Assembly: GCA_017436575.1 (NCBI GenBank)
Contig: JAFSCU010000022.1
Coordinates: 1 to 37,851, forward strand
Direction of reading: 5' to 3'
Source: Oscillospiraceae bacterium
GTDB lineage: Bacteria > Bacillota > Clostridia > Oscillospirales > Ruminococcaceae
DNA length: 37,851 nucleotides
Under the pieces are notes generated by a model. The model made no database searches and had not been told where the DNA came from. It saw only the letters and a program-made list of their open reading frames with translations. Shown here one piece after another: positions 1-8,135 of the stretch. Numbering within the stretch: position 1 is the stretch's first letter; every line of letters begins with the position of its first letter. A program made the position numbers and the translations under genes.

Positions 1-41
1 ACAATTAAAGTTATATTAACAAGTAGCAATATTTTTTTGTA

Positions 42-70
42 TTGAAAAAAATTTTTACTTATTTTACAAT
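42..70 (+). promoter_or_regulatory. Promoter of YfjL-like gene
   Basis: TTGAAA (42-47) and TACAAT (65-70) are separated by 17 nt, a good sigma-A spacing, 32 nt upstream of the chosen start codon of the first gene. Recognised by eye only. Confidence 0.5.
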
Positions 71-102
71 TAAATTGAAATATGCTAAAGGAGGACTGTA
101 AA

Positions 103-966
103 ATGAAAAACAAAGGTATTGGTCGTAAAATACTGCCCCTGTTGATTGCTGGTGCAATTGTTATTGTGGCGGGCTATATGTATGTGGATATGAATGGAAA
201 TCCTTTTGATGCACCAAAACTCAACAAGAAAAGTGATGTCTATATTCAGGAAAATTATCCTGATTTATGGGAAAATGTATACAGGTCAGCAGATGCGTAT
301 TTTGTAAATTCAAAGATTACCCAATGGGATGAAAATAACGAAAACTACATTTTATACGATGGTACATGGCAGGTATACTACACAGATAAAGACGATGAGT
401 GGGCATATATGTATCTGGTGTATGACAGGGACTGCAATCTGATTTATGACAGCTGTGGTGACAGATATCTTAAAGGTGCAACCATCTATGAAAAATCAGA
501 GCAAGAATACAGAAACTATATAGCCAATGTTTTCAATGAAGTATATAACTATGGAATTCCGAACCGGACTATATCTATGCAAAATATTCTGGAAAGCGAC
601 TATGCAACAGGCACATTCGAAAACAGTACCACAACGATTTCACATATTTCAGAATATACAGGACCTGTACTTGATGTAAATAAAAACTATACAATGGAAG
701 AACTGGCAAAGGAATATGGCACTGTCCTGTTCAGATACAAAGATGGTGTAACCCAGATGGAAGGTGCCGAGTACTCAGATGCAGTTGATAGCATTTATAA
801 CCGATGCCTTGAGGTAAGGGATATTGTTGAAAAATATGATATTCCATTCTGGAAAATAAGTATTATCCAAGGCAACAACGAGGGAGTTTTCCGTATAGAC
901 TACAACCAATTGTTCGATGAAAATCTGCACCAATATATACAGGAAAATTACGTAGTAGGACAATAA
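103..966 (+). CDS. Membrane-anchored YfjL-like protein
   Basis: A protein of 287 residues with a short basic N-terminus (MKNKGIGRK), one hydrophobic segment at about residues 10-27, and a hydrophilic remainder predicted to lie outside the membrane. The motif GNPF followed by an ENYPDLW segment resembles the N-terminal part of YfjL-like proteins of Firmicutes, whose function is unknown. The start was moved to the ATG at 103: an AAAGGAGG ribosome site lies at 87-94, inside the longer reading frame that begins at 82, so the upstream ATG cannot be used with that site. The gene stands alone, with its own promoter and a terminator just after the stop. A second copy of the same architecture lies at 27905-28741. 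The family assignment is from memory of motif shape and is tentative; the anchor and start are seen directly. Confidence 0.7.
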   Translation: MKNKGIGRKILPLLIAGAIVIVAGYMYVDMNGNPFDAPKLNKKSDVYIQENYPDLWENVYRSADAYFVNSKITQWDENNENYILYDGTWQVYYTDKDDEWAYMYLVYDRDCNLIYDSCGDRYLKGATIYEKSEQEYRNYIANVFNEVYNYGIPNRTISMQNILESDYATGTFENSTTTISHISEYTGPVLDVNKNYTMEELAKEYGTVLFRYKDGVTQMEGAEYSDAVDSIYNRCLEVRDIVEKYDIPFWKISIIQGNNEGVFRIDYNQLFDENLHQYIQENYVVGQ

Positions 967-972
967 AAAAAT

Positions 973-995
973 GGCTGAACCTTAATGGTTCAGCC
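973..995. terminator. Bidirectional terminator
   Basis: A perfect 9-bp stem (GGCTGAACC/GGTTCAGCC, 5-nt loop) sits between two convergent genes. On the minus strand it is followed by ATTTTTTTATT, and on the plus strand by TTAACTTTTATT, so it can end both transcripts. Confidence 0.85.
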
Positions 996-1002
996 TTAAC
1001 TT

Positions 1003-2220
1003 TTATTCTGCTTTTTTTCTTAAAATAGACATTGGTCTGATCTCCACAGGGCAGTCAACTGTGAATGCCATTTTTGAATGTGGTGTAGACTCTACATTTT
1101 CGCCATCAGCATTTTTAATCCATGATGGTGTAAATTTCAGTGTATCACCTGATGGCTGGAGAATTTCGATTTCATCGCCAAGGGTGAATTTACCGCGCTG
1201 TGAACAGTACAGCACACCGTCTTTCCAGTCTCCAACTACACCCAGCAGGTCCCATTCCCTTACATAAGAAGATGTATCTGTTGTCTGAGTTGCATTTTCA
1301 GGTCCGAAATAGAAACCTGTTGAGTAACGGCGGTGGCTGGTTTTTGTCAGTTCTTCCATTGCAGACAGTGGGCACAGCCAGTCTGTTGGGTTTTCATAAT
1401 AAGAGTCAATAGCTTTTCTGTAAGCAGATGTAACTGATGCAACATAGTAAAAGCTTTTTGCTCTGCCTTCAATTTTAAGGCTGGAAATGCCAGCTTCAAT
1501 CAGCATATCCACATAAGGTCCCATACACAGGTCGTTGGCGTTCATAATATATGTGCCGCCTTCGTTTTCGCCAATATCGTATTCCATACCAGGGCGTGTT
1601 TTTTCGTGAAGAGTCCATTCCCAGCGGCAAGGCTGTGCACATTCACCACGGTTTGCATCGCGATTTGTCAGATAGTGTGACAGCAAACATCTGCCGGAGA
1701 AAGACATACACATAGCACCATGTACAAAACATTCAATATCCAGGTCGGCAGGTGTATTTTTTCTGATTGTGATAATATCTTCAAATGACAGTTCACGGGC
1801 CAGAACAACACGTTTTGCACCCAGTTTATATGCAGCATTTGCTGAAACATAGTTTACAATACCCGCCTGTGTGGAAACATGCACTTCCATATCAGGTGCA
1901 ATTTCCTTTACCATTGCCAGAACACCGATATCTGCAACAATAACAGCGTGAACACCTATATCTGCAACTTTTTTGATAAATTCAGGCATTCTTACCACTT
2001 CTTCGTTTGTAGGCACTGTGTTAAGTGTAAGATAAATCTTTTTGCCAAGGCTGTTGGCAATGTTTACAGCTTCCTGCAACTGATCAAGTGTAAAGTTTTT
2101 TGGTGCGGCACGCATACCATATTCTTCTGCGCCCAGATAAACTGCATCTGCACCGTATTCAAAAGCGTATTTAAGACGCTCAATATCACCGGCCGGTGAC
2201 AAAAGTTCAACTTTATTCAT
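1003..2220 (-). CDS. trhP: U32 family protein, tRNA U34 hydroxylase type
   Basis: A 405-residue member of the U32 'peptidase' family. The U32 signature is at about residues 163-181 (ECFVHGAMC then GRCLLS), with further cysteines at 194 and 198 (ECAQPC) that in this family are linked to an iron-sulfur cluster. The N-terminus begins MNKVELLSPAGD, typical of the family. Members such as B. subtilis YrrN/YrrO (TrhP) are now known to hydroxylate uridine 34 of certain tRNAs using prephenate rather than to cut peptides; that role is inferred here from family and from the mltG neighbour, as mltG (yrrL) lies near yrrN/yrrO in Bacillus. The start at 2220 is chosen over 2253 because AAAGGA lies 8 nt before it and the family begins at this Met. 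It follows mltG by 13 nt. A single copy is seen, so it cannot be assigned to TrhP1 or TrhP2. Confidence 0.85.
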   Translation of the reverse strand: MNKVELLSPAGDIERLKYAFEYGADAVYLGAEEYGMRAAPKNFTLDQLQEAVNIANSLGKKIYLTLNTVPTNEEVVRMPEFIKKVADIGVHAVIVADIGVLAMVKEIAPDMEVHVSTQAGIVNYVSANAAYKLGAKRVVLARELSFEDIITIRKNTPADLDIECFVHGAMCMSFSGRCLLSHYLTNRDANRGECAQPCRWEWTLHEKTRPGMEYDIGENEGGTYIMNANDLCMGPYVDMLIEAGISSLKIEGRAKSFYYVASVTSAYRKAIDSYYENPTDWLCPLSAMEELTKTSHRRYSTGFYFGPENATQTTDTSSYVREWDLLGVVGDWKDGVLYCSQRGKFTLGDEIEILQPSGDTLKFTPSWIKNADGENVESTPHSKMAFTVDCPVEIRPMSILRKKAE

Positions 2221-2233
2221 AGATAATTCCTTT

Positions 2234-3316
2234 TTATTTATTAAGTGAAGCATTTACTGACCAGGCTTTGTCACAGTTTACAAGATGCTGTGCATAAGTC
2301 TGTGCATACCAGTATTTGCCTGTCAGGTCTGTTACAAAGAAATAGTAATCATCGTCCATAAACTGCTGGTCTGGCCAGAGAGTAGCCTCTATGGCTGTGA
2401 TGCCAGGGTTGGAGATTGGTCCTGGTGGCAGACCTCTTACTTTATAAGTATCGTAAGCAGCCATCATACCGGCAGGCACTTTGTTTACACCGCCATAATA
2501 TGTAACGATATAATCGTAAACATAGTTGCCCGGTTCGTTGATGTAGCTGCATACATTGCATTCCAGCAGTGGCTGGCTGGAACCCGGTTCCAGTCTGTTG
2601 CGCAGACAGGCTGCAACATATTTCTGGTCTTCAGGGTGACCGGCTTCTTCCTGTACAAAGGATGCCAGTGTTACTACTTCGTCCAGTGTCATACCGATAG
2701 CGTCCATCTGGTCATACATTTCCTGTGTAATCTGGTTGTCAAAATGTTCGTACATTTTGGCAACATAGTTGTACACGTCATCATTTTCATAGAACTGGTA
2801 TGTATCAGGGTAAAGATAGCCTTCAGCTTTCATAAATTTATGGTCATGTTCTTTGATTTTATTCCAGAATTCAAACTGACTGAAATCACCATTGTTTGCT
2901 ACATCAATAAATTCCTGTGCGGAACACAGACCATTGTTTTCCATTCTCTTTGCCATCTGGATAAGTGTAAAGCCTTCAGGGAATGTAACTGTAACAGTAG
3001 GACGCAGGTCCTGGACTGTGGACAGTATTTCGATAATTTTTTCATAGGACATATTAGTGTCCAGTGTAAACTGACCATACTGCAGATTCTGCGGTGGGTT
3101 CAGTTTTGTATAAACTTTGAAGTAAAGGCTGTTTTTGATTACACCGTTTTCAGCAAGGATTTTGCCGATAGTGTTTGCACCACTGCCTTTTGGAACTTCT
3201 ATGGTAACCTGTGTACCCGGTTTGTCACTGCCGTTTACATCGCCCAGTGCTGAAAAGCCCAGCACACCGCCACCTATAATTATAACAACAAGTAAAAGTG
3301 AAATAATCTTTTTCAA
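2234..3316 (-). CDS. mltG: Endolytic transglycosylase MltG
   Basis: A 360-residue membrane-anchored enzyme that cuts nascent glycan strands of peptidoglycan and is thought to set strand length. It has a short cytoplasmic start (MKK), a membrane segment at about residues 3-24, a LysM-like region around 35-105 and the YceG/MltG catalytic domain from about 110. The catalytic glutamate region is LASFVQEEAG (residues 217-226, Glu223/224), followed by the conserved NRL (240-242) and GLPPGPISNPG (295-305). The start codon is TTG at 3316, supported by AAGGAG 8 nt upstream; no ATG fits. It lies 29 nt downstream of the MATE gene and 13 nt upstream of the U32 gene, all on one strand. All family hallmarks are present, so the call is firm. 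Confidence 0.93.
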   Translation of the reverse strand: MKKIISLLLVVIIIGGGVLGFSALGDVNGSDKPGTQVTIEVPKGSGANTIGKILAENGVIKNSLYFKVYTKLNPPQNLQYGQFTLDTNMSYEKIIEILSTVQDLRPTVTVTFPEGFTLIQMAKRMENNGLCSAQEFIDVANNGDFSQFEFWNKIKEHDHKFMKAEGYLYPDTYQFYENDDVYNYVAKMYEHFDNQITQEMYDQMDAIGMTLDEVVTLASFVQEEAGHPEDQKYVAACLRNRLEPGSSQPLLECNVCSYINEPGNYVYDYIVTYYGGVNKVPAGMMAAYDTYKVRGLPPGPISNPGITAIEATLWPDQQFMDDDYYFFVTDLTGKYWYAQTYAQHLVNCDKAWSVNASLNK

Positions 3317-3345
3317 AGGGATTTCTCCTTTATAATCTGATTTTA

Positions 3346-4734
3346 TTAATCTACACCTTCAATATGTGCACGTTCATTAAGCTCTTTCATCATTGGAATA
3401 ACCATTATGAGTGCAAATGTAAAGGAAACTACGTCTGATGCAGCCTGTGCCAGTGAAAGGCCTGTAAGACCCCAGAAATGTGTCATAATAATTACACAAG
3501 GCAGCAGTGAGAACAGCTGACGGCAAAGTCCCAGGAAACCTGCCTGGAACGGTTTGCCAAGTGCCTGGAAAAGACCAGTTGCAATCATTACCCACACATG
3601 CATAGGCAAAACAACACACTGCGAACGGATAAGCAGCATACCGATATCAAGAACATCCAGTTCAGAAGAGAAGATTGTGATAGCCTGCTGTGCAAAGATA
3701 AACAGGAATGAACCCAGTGCAGCACAGAGTGCAACACCGATAGCACTTGTCATAAAGAATGCTTTTTTAACTCGTTTATATTTTTTGGCACCCCAGCAGA
3801 AACCGGCGATTGGCTGGAAGCCCTGACCAAAGCCCATAACAGCACTGCCTACAAAACGCAGTGATTTGTTTGCTACAGAAATAGCTGCAAGGGCTGCGTC
3901 GCCAAATGTGGCAGCTGTTCTGTTGATTGTAATTGTGGATATGGACATAAGGCTGGTACGCAGCATTGTAGGAATACCCATACGGGCAATTTCTGCATAC
4001 AGATCCTTTTTAGGTGTAAAGTATTTTGGTTTGATGTCAATGATACATTTTCTCTGATAATATGGCATCAGAAGAATGATCATTGAAATAAATTTTGAAA
4101 TGCCTGTGGCAATAGCTGCACCGGCAACGCCCAGACCCAGAACATTGATGAACAGCGGGTCAAGGAAGATATTGATAACACAGCCTGAAACAGAACCTAT
4201 CATAGAATATGTGGTACTGCCCTCTGCACGCAGAGTCTGTGAAAGACAAACTGTGGCTGCTGTAATTGGTGCAGAAAATAAAATCCATGATGCATACTCA
4301 ACAGAGAATGCTTTGGATGTTTCTGTAGCCCCCAGAAGAATAACCAACGGGCTGCGGAAAATATAGAATGTTGTGGCAATTACAGCCACTATGCCCATAG
4401 CGGTAAACAGTGTAGTGGATGCCGCACGGGTGGCTTCATCATGGTTTTTGGCACCAAGCTGACGGGAAATATAGCTGGATGCACCCATGCCGAAACCAAG
4501 AGCGATAGCACGCATAATCATCATCAGTGAATCATTTACACCAACGGCTGCAGTAGCTGCTTTACCCAACTGGCTAACAAAATATGTATCAGCCATATTG
4601 TAAAGAGAGTCAATCAGCATTGAAACAACCTGTGGCAATGCGATGACTGGGATAACTTTCAGAAGATTGCCTTCCAGCATAAACTGGCGGCGTTCTTCTC
4701 TTTTCTGCTCAACAGTTTTAGTTGAAGAGCTCAT
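3346..4734 (-). CDS. MATE family efflux transporter
   Basis: A 462-residue polytopic membrane protein with about 12 hydrophobic segments and the internal two-fold repeat of the MATE (multi antimicrobial extrusion) family. The N-terminal half carries PQVVSMLIDSLYNMADTYFV, typical of the NorM/DinF-related clostridial branch, where the Asn/Asp pair is usually part of the cation site. Members export drugs or metabolites in exchange for Na+ or H+; the substrate cannot be told from sequence. A GAGGTG ribosome site lies 6 nt before the ATG. A 94-nt gap with a TATAAT box separates it from the upstream GNAT gene, so it may have its own promoter in addition to read-through. It is followed by mltG after 29 nt. 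Confidence 0.9.
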   Translation of the reverse strand: MSSSTKTVEQKREERRQFMLEGNLLKVIPVIALPQVVSMLIDSLYNMADTYFVSQLGKAATAAVGVNDSLMMIMRAIALGFGMGASSYISRQLGAKNHDEATRAASTTLFTAMGIVAVIATTFYIFRSPLVILLGATETSKAFSVEYASWILFSAPITAATVCLSQTLRAEGSTTYSMIGSVSGCVINIFLDPLFINVLGLGVAGAAIATGISKFISMIILLMPYYQRKCIIDIKPKYFTPKKDLYAEIARMGIPTMLRTSLMSISTITINRTAATFGDAALAAISVANKSLRFVGSAVMGFGQGFQPIAGFCWGAKKYKRVKKAFFMTSAIGVALCAALGSFLFIFAQQAITIFSSELDVLDIGMLLIRSQCVVLPMHVWVMIATGLFQALGKPFQAGFLGLCRQLFSLLPCVIIMTHFWGLTGLSLAQAASDVVSFTFALIMVIPMMKELNERAHIEGVD

Positions 4735-4828
4735 TTAAAACACCTCGGATACTTTTTCAATTTCATCATAACATTATAATTTTAACACAAATTTTACAAA
4801 AATGGAATAAACAAATTATAGGCTGTGT

Positions 4829-5644
4829 TTACTCTATTGATAAATTTGCATATATCTCATCACTGATACCTTTTATCATGCACCAATCAATTGTTTTTCC
4901 TTCCCCGAGAAAAAGGTCTGACTGAGGCGAAAGATATACAGTGGCTTTTTCGCAACCGGTTCTTTCCCTGGCTGCCTGTAAAATTTTTACCGCATTTAAA
5001 GTGGATGTAGCCATAAGTTCCACAAAACGCATTGTGTCACCTTCCACATAATACACACCATAGCCGTCCTCTGTTTCCACAGTGCTGCCACCGGACGAAT
5101 AGTGACTGTACGCAAAGGTTTCATAACCTTTCTGTGTATAATGCAGGATGTTTTCGTGACAGAATTTATCGCGCAGAACTTTGAATCTTGATGCGGTAAC
5201 AATATCAAACCGGGCATTTGTCCAGATATTCTTTTTGATTTCAATATCAGCACATCTGATTTTTGTGATATTGTCAAATCCCATTGATTTCCAGAAATCA
5301 AACAGTTTTTCATCTGCCGGTTTCAGCATACAGAAGGTTTTGCCCTGCTTCGCCTGATCTTCCAGTGCAAACTGCACCAGACTGTGCATAATGCCCTGAC
5401 GGCGATATTCCGGTGCAGTGGCAGCAGAATAAAGATAAAAACCTTTTTGGCCTTTATACTCCATATCTGCCATTGCTATAAGCATTGAAACCACTTTTTC
5501 AGCTGTTTTCGCAATGTAAACGTCATCTGCTTTACACTGTGAAAAAACAAAATCACAAAACCCGGCAGTTCCATCATCAAACATCTGTGCCCACAAAGTT
5601 TTCACCTGTGGAATATCCCGGGCAGTTGCTTTTAATATTTGCAT
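4829..5644 (-). CDS. GNAT family N-acetyltransferase, two-domain
   Basis: A 271-residue protein whose first half (about residues 1-135) is a GNAT acyltransferase fold. The acetyl-CoA loop motif A is TAPEYRRQGIMHSLV near residues 76-90, with the R-R-Q-G-I signature, followed by a KLFDFWKSMGF motif B near residues 113-123. The second half has no motif I recognise and may be a C-terminal domain for substrate binding. The substrate is unknown. It begins 12 nt after the DUF2156 gene, which also has a GNAT-like fold, so the two may be translated from one message and act on related substrates; this last point is inference. Confidence 0.85.
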   Translation of the reverse strand: MQILKATARDIPQVKTLWAQMFDDGTAGFCDFVFSQCKADDVYIAKTAEKVVSMLIAMADMEYKGQKGFYLYSAATAPEYRRQGIMHSLVQFALEDQAKQGKTFCMLKPADEKLFDFWKSMGFDNITKIRCADIEIKKNIWTNARFDIVTASRFKVLRDKFCHENILHYTQKGYETFAYSHYSSGGSTVETEDGYGVYYVEGDTMRFVELMATSTLNAVKILQAARERTGCEKATVYLSPQSDLFLGEGKTIDWCMIKGISDEIYANLSIE

Positions 5645-5656
5645 AAGTTCTCCTGT

Positions 5657-6541
5657 TTACCTGGTCTGTGCCAGATATTTCTTTCTTATTTCGCAAGGGA
5701 AATAACTCATTTTTGCTTTACGGAGATTTTCCATACCCATATCGTCTTCCCTGTTTATCAGCTGATAGCCGGAAAAACAGTTGGCGGCAAAATCTCGGTT
5801 TATAATGGCATAAGCACCATTTACATCATGCCATGCTTTTTCTACCAGAACATCAACCATTCTTTCATTTATCGGCGCAGCAATTGACAGAGCTACAATT
5901 CGTCCCTCTGTTTCAATCATTGCACCCATAAGTTCCAACTTGTCAAAATTATCCAGTAGCAACATAATTCCCTGCTGTTCGCTGAATAAATCCCAACTTT
6001 TTTCACTGTTGTATCTATGGAACCAGTGGCTGATAAACATTTTTGCAGTATGTGTATTGTTAGATGTTATCCTGATAAAACTGTAATCAGGATTTTCGCG
6101 GATAAAACGCGAAACATGATTGCGCTTTTTCTGATAGTTTTTTCCCGGAAGTACAGCAAGGTCTTCCCTTTTATAAATATAGTCTGAACCATTGCTGTCT
6201 TCAGCCACATCAAAAACCTGTGAAAAGTTTTCCTGAAGAAAAATCGCATTGGTTTCATCTATCCCGTAGATGCTGATTTTTCTGCCGTCAGCATCACGGA
6301 GTATTTTTTCTATTGCCTGTTTTTTATCCATTTCTCCCCGTGGGTAAAGATACCATATATGTTCTTTGCCAAAGGAACGCATAAAAACAGTGGTTTCTTC
6401 CACAGCAATCTGGATATTATAGCGTTTTGACCACACCAGCATAGTTGCAAAACAGTGTTCGCAGTTTTCTATGGATGACTGTTTCATCAGCTGTGAAACC
6501 TTTTCATAATCATCTATCTCAATATTTCGAAAATGTAACAT
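5657..6541 (-). CDS. DUF2156 (LPG synthetase C-terminal-like) protein
   Basis: A 294-residue cytoplasmic protein of the DUF2156 family, related to the C-terminal aminoacyl-transfer domain of lysyl-phosphatidylglycerol synthase and built from tandem GNAT-like folds. Typical features are the N-terminal FRNIEIDDYEKVSQLM, the K-x-R-N-H-x-S-R-F block (residues about 137-147) and the C-terminal NREDDMGMENLRKAKMSY segment, a strong family signature. There is no membrane region, so it is the stand-alone form; what it acts on is unknown. It is spaced 6 nt from tmk and 12 nt from the GNAT gene, so it is part of the same transcript. Confidence 0.87.
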   Translation of the reverse strand: MLHFRNIEIDDYEKVSQLMKQSSIENCEHCFATMLVWSKRYNIQIAVEETTVFMRSFGKEHIWYLYPRGEMDKKQAIEKILRDADGRKISIYGIDETNAIFLQENFSQVFDVAEDSNGSDYIYKREDLAVLPGKNYQKKRNHVSRFIRENPDYSFIRITSNNTHTAKMFISHWFHRYNSEKSWDLFSEQQGIMLLLDNFDKLELMGAMIETEGRIVALSIAAPINERMVDVLVEKAWHDVNGAYAIINRDFAANCFSGYQLINREDDMGMENLRKAKMSYFPCEIRKKYLAQTR

Positions 6542-6547
6542 AAATAA

Positions 6548-7210
6548 TTAAAGTACCTGCTGTACAGTTGCCAGTACCTTCTGTGAAATTTCTTCAATGG
6601 AGAATGGGGTTTCACCATCGTCACAACGGATAACTGTCCATTTATCGTGGTCAGCACAGAATCGTGCAGCCAGTCTGGATTTGGCAAGATAGTCTGTATC
6701 CTTCTCATGAATATCTTTTTTGCTTTCATCACCCTGATAGCGACCGGAAAGCAGTTTCTGTGAAACATCCGGTGACATATCCAGATAAATTACACAGTCT
6801 GGGGCCGGAATTCCCATTTTTTTGTATTCAAAATCATACAGCCAATCCATATATTCCACCCACTGGCTTTCATCCAGTTTGGAACACTGGTGAACACCAT
6901 TGGAAGTAGTATAACGGTCAGCAATGATAATATAATCATCGTTGTATTCTTTGCCCCAGTCGGCTTTGAAACTGGCAAAGCGGTCAACAGCGTAAAAACT
7001 GGAAGCCGCATAAGCATTTACATCACCCGGCTTTGAACCGAACTGACCTGCAAGGTACATTCTTACCAGTGCAGAAGAATCACTGGAGTAAACAGGAAAG
7101 CTGATTTTTTTCACTTTTCTGCCCTGTTTTGCCAGTGTGTCAAACAGCAACTGGGCCTGTGTGCCTTTGCCAGAGCCGTCAAGGCCTTCGATAACAATAA
7201 GTTTACCCAT
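6548..7210 (-). CDS. tmk: Thymidylate kinase (dTMP kinase)
   Basis: A 220-residue P-loop kinase that phosphorylates dTMP to dTDP for DNA synthesis. The P-loop is EGLDGSGKGTQ at residues 8-18, the substrate-binding DRY motif is at 98-100 (DRYTTSN), and a LID-like region follows (SGRYQGDESKKDIHEKDTDY). The start is placed at the ATG at 7210, one nucleotide past the thyX stop, with GGTGA overlapping the end of thyX; the longer frame would start at a TTG with no site. The adjacency to thyX makes biological sense, since ThyX makes the dTMP that this enzyme uses, and the two are probably translationally coupled. The form is a little longer than the usual 205-210 residue enzyme. Confidence 0.92.
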   Translation of the reverse strand: MGKLIVIEGLDGSGKGTQAQLLFDTLAKQGRKVKKISFPVYSSDSSALVRMYLAGQFGSKPGDVNAYAASSFYAVDRFASFKADWGKEYNDDYIIIADRYTTSNGVHQCSKLDESQWVEYMDWLYDFEYKKMGIPAPDCVIYLDMSPDVSQKLLSGRYQGDESKKDIHEKDTDYLAKSRLAARFCADHDKWTVIRCDDGETPFSIEEISQKVLATVQQVL

Positions 7211-7211
7211 A

Positions 7212-7991
7212 TTATTCACCAACTTTTGTGTTTTTCAGCTGCGCGTATTTGTCACGCATTTCCAGCATACGACCACAGCTCATTTTGCCTTCAGGGCATG
7301 GGCCGGAAACACAAGGTGGGCCGGAACGCACAAACAGTGCAGGTGCAACTTCACAAACCAGGCGCAGCATTTCATCTGCCAGTTCTCTGATTTCCCACTG
7401 TGCACGTGTACAGCAGCGGTGACGGAAGAAGTTGTTAAGACTGCGAGTATTCATTGTAACAATCATTTTTGTTGTGCAGGCATTTGGCAGGATAAAACGT
7501 GCATCTTCCAATGCTTTCTTTTCAGCAGTTCTGTTTGCTGTTTTTTCATCCATCCCCTGTGCCATAAATTTTTCTTTGTGTGCTTCTTTCAGCAGCTGTG
7601 TAACTTTCTGATAGTTTTCAGCAGCCATTGCCATAGAATCATTGAACTGTGCAAGTGATTCAGGGTCATCCATAATTTCAGGCGGTGTAACAAAGTCAGG
7701 TTCTTTCAGATTTACATATCTCTGGCTCTGTACAGAGTATGATGCAATTCTGTGGCGTGTAATCTGCGCCAGCAGACTGCGTGACACACCTTCAATAGCA
7801 AATGTGAAAGAAGCGTGTTCTGTTGGGCTTTCGTGACCAAGGGAAGCCAGCATTTCTACGAATTCCTTGCTTTTTTCTTCTGTCAGACCGTCCAGCAGAG
7901 TATCAATCTGGGCGTTGGAGTAGCACAGCTTTGCAGCAGCCGCTACAACTTTTTCAGGGTTAGGAGTATGAGCGATAAGTTTTACTTTCAT
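7212..7991 (-). CDS. thyX: Flavin-dependent thymidylate synthase ThyX
   Basis: A 259-residue FAD-dependent enzyme that methylates dUMP to dTMP using methylene-tetrahydrofolate and NAD(P)H. The ThyX signature RHR-IAS-YSV-QSQR lies at residues 79-91 and matches RHRxxSxxxxSxR. Further conserved parts are GHESPTEH (52-59) and the RSLNNFFRHR region. A cysteine-rich tail (PPCVSGPCPEGKMSC) is present beyond the catalytic core and resembles the tails of other clostridial ThyX proteins. It heads the minus-strand run with its own promoter, and tmk follows directly. No thyA is in the window. Confidence 0.95.
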   Translation of the reverse strand: MKVKLIAHTPNPEKVVAAAAKLCYSNAQIDTLLDGLTEEKSKEFVEMLASLGHESPTEHASFTFAIEGVSRSLLAQITRHRIASYSVQSQRYVNLKEPDFVTPPEIMDDPESLAQFNDSMAMAAENYQKVTQLLKEAHKEKFMAQGMDEKTANRTAEKKALEDARFILPNACTTKMIVTMNTRSLNNFFRHRCCTRAQWEIRELADEMLRLVCEVAPALFVRSGPPCVSGPCPEGKMSCGRMLEMRDKYAQLKNTKVGE

Positions 7992-8013
7992 AATAAACCT
8001 CTTCTCTGTATGT

Positions 8014-8042
8014 ATTATAAACTAAAAATTATTAACTGTTTA
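8014..8042 (-). promoter_or_regulatory. Candidate thyX operon promoter
   Basis: On the minus strand TAAACA (8037-8042) and TATAAT (8014-8019) are 17 nt apart, 22 nt upstream of the thyX start. The -10 box is perfect and the -35 box matches four of six. Confidence 0.5.
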
Positions 8043-8081
8043 TTGGGTGTTTCTTAAGATTGGGTTAATTTATACGGAATT

Positions 8082-8130
8082 GGGACGAATCCCGCCACCG
8101 CAAGCGGTCCCCTCCCTTTAACAAGGGAGG
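8082..8130. repeat. Intergenic palindromic (REP-like) element
   Basis: Three adjacent inverted repeats in 49 bp: GGGA/TCCC (8082-8093), ACCGC/GCGGT (8097-8108) and CCTCCCTT/AAGGGAGG (8111-8130). This arrangement is locally GC-rich in an AT-rich gap and resembles dispersed intergenic repeats seen in many Clostridia genomes. It lies directly after pcrA but lacks a T-tract, so it is not a standard terminator. Only one copy is in the window. Confidence 0.6.
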
Positions 8131-8135
8131 CTTAA

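Noticed and set aside
2285-3253. 322-codon plus-strand open frame opposite mltG
   Set aside because: Cys/Phe/His-rich composition typical of an antisense frame; no ribosome site; mltG on the other strand has full family motifs.
4750-4790. MATE gene promoter
   Set aside because: A TATAAT is present in the gap upstream of the MATE gene but the -35 candidates (TTGTAA at 15 nt, TTTTGT at 17 nt) are poor; left out as a feature.
8111-8130. pcrA terminator
   Set aside because: The hairpin CCTCCCTT/AAGGGAGG is not followed by a T-tract on either strand, so it is listed as a repeat.
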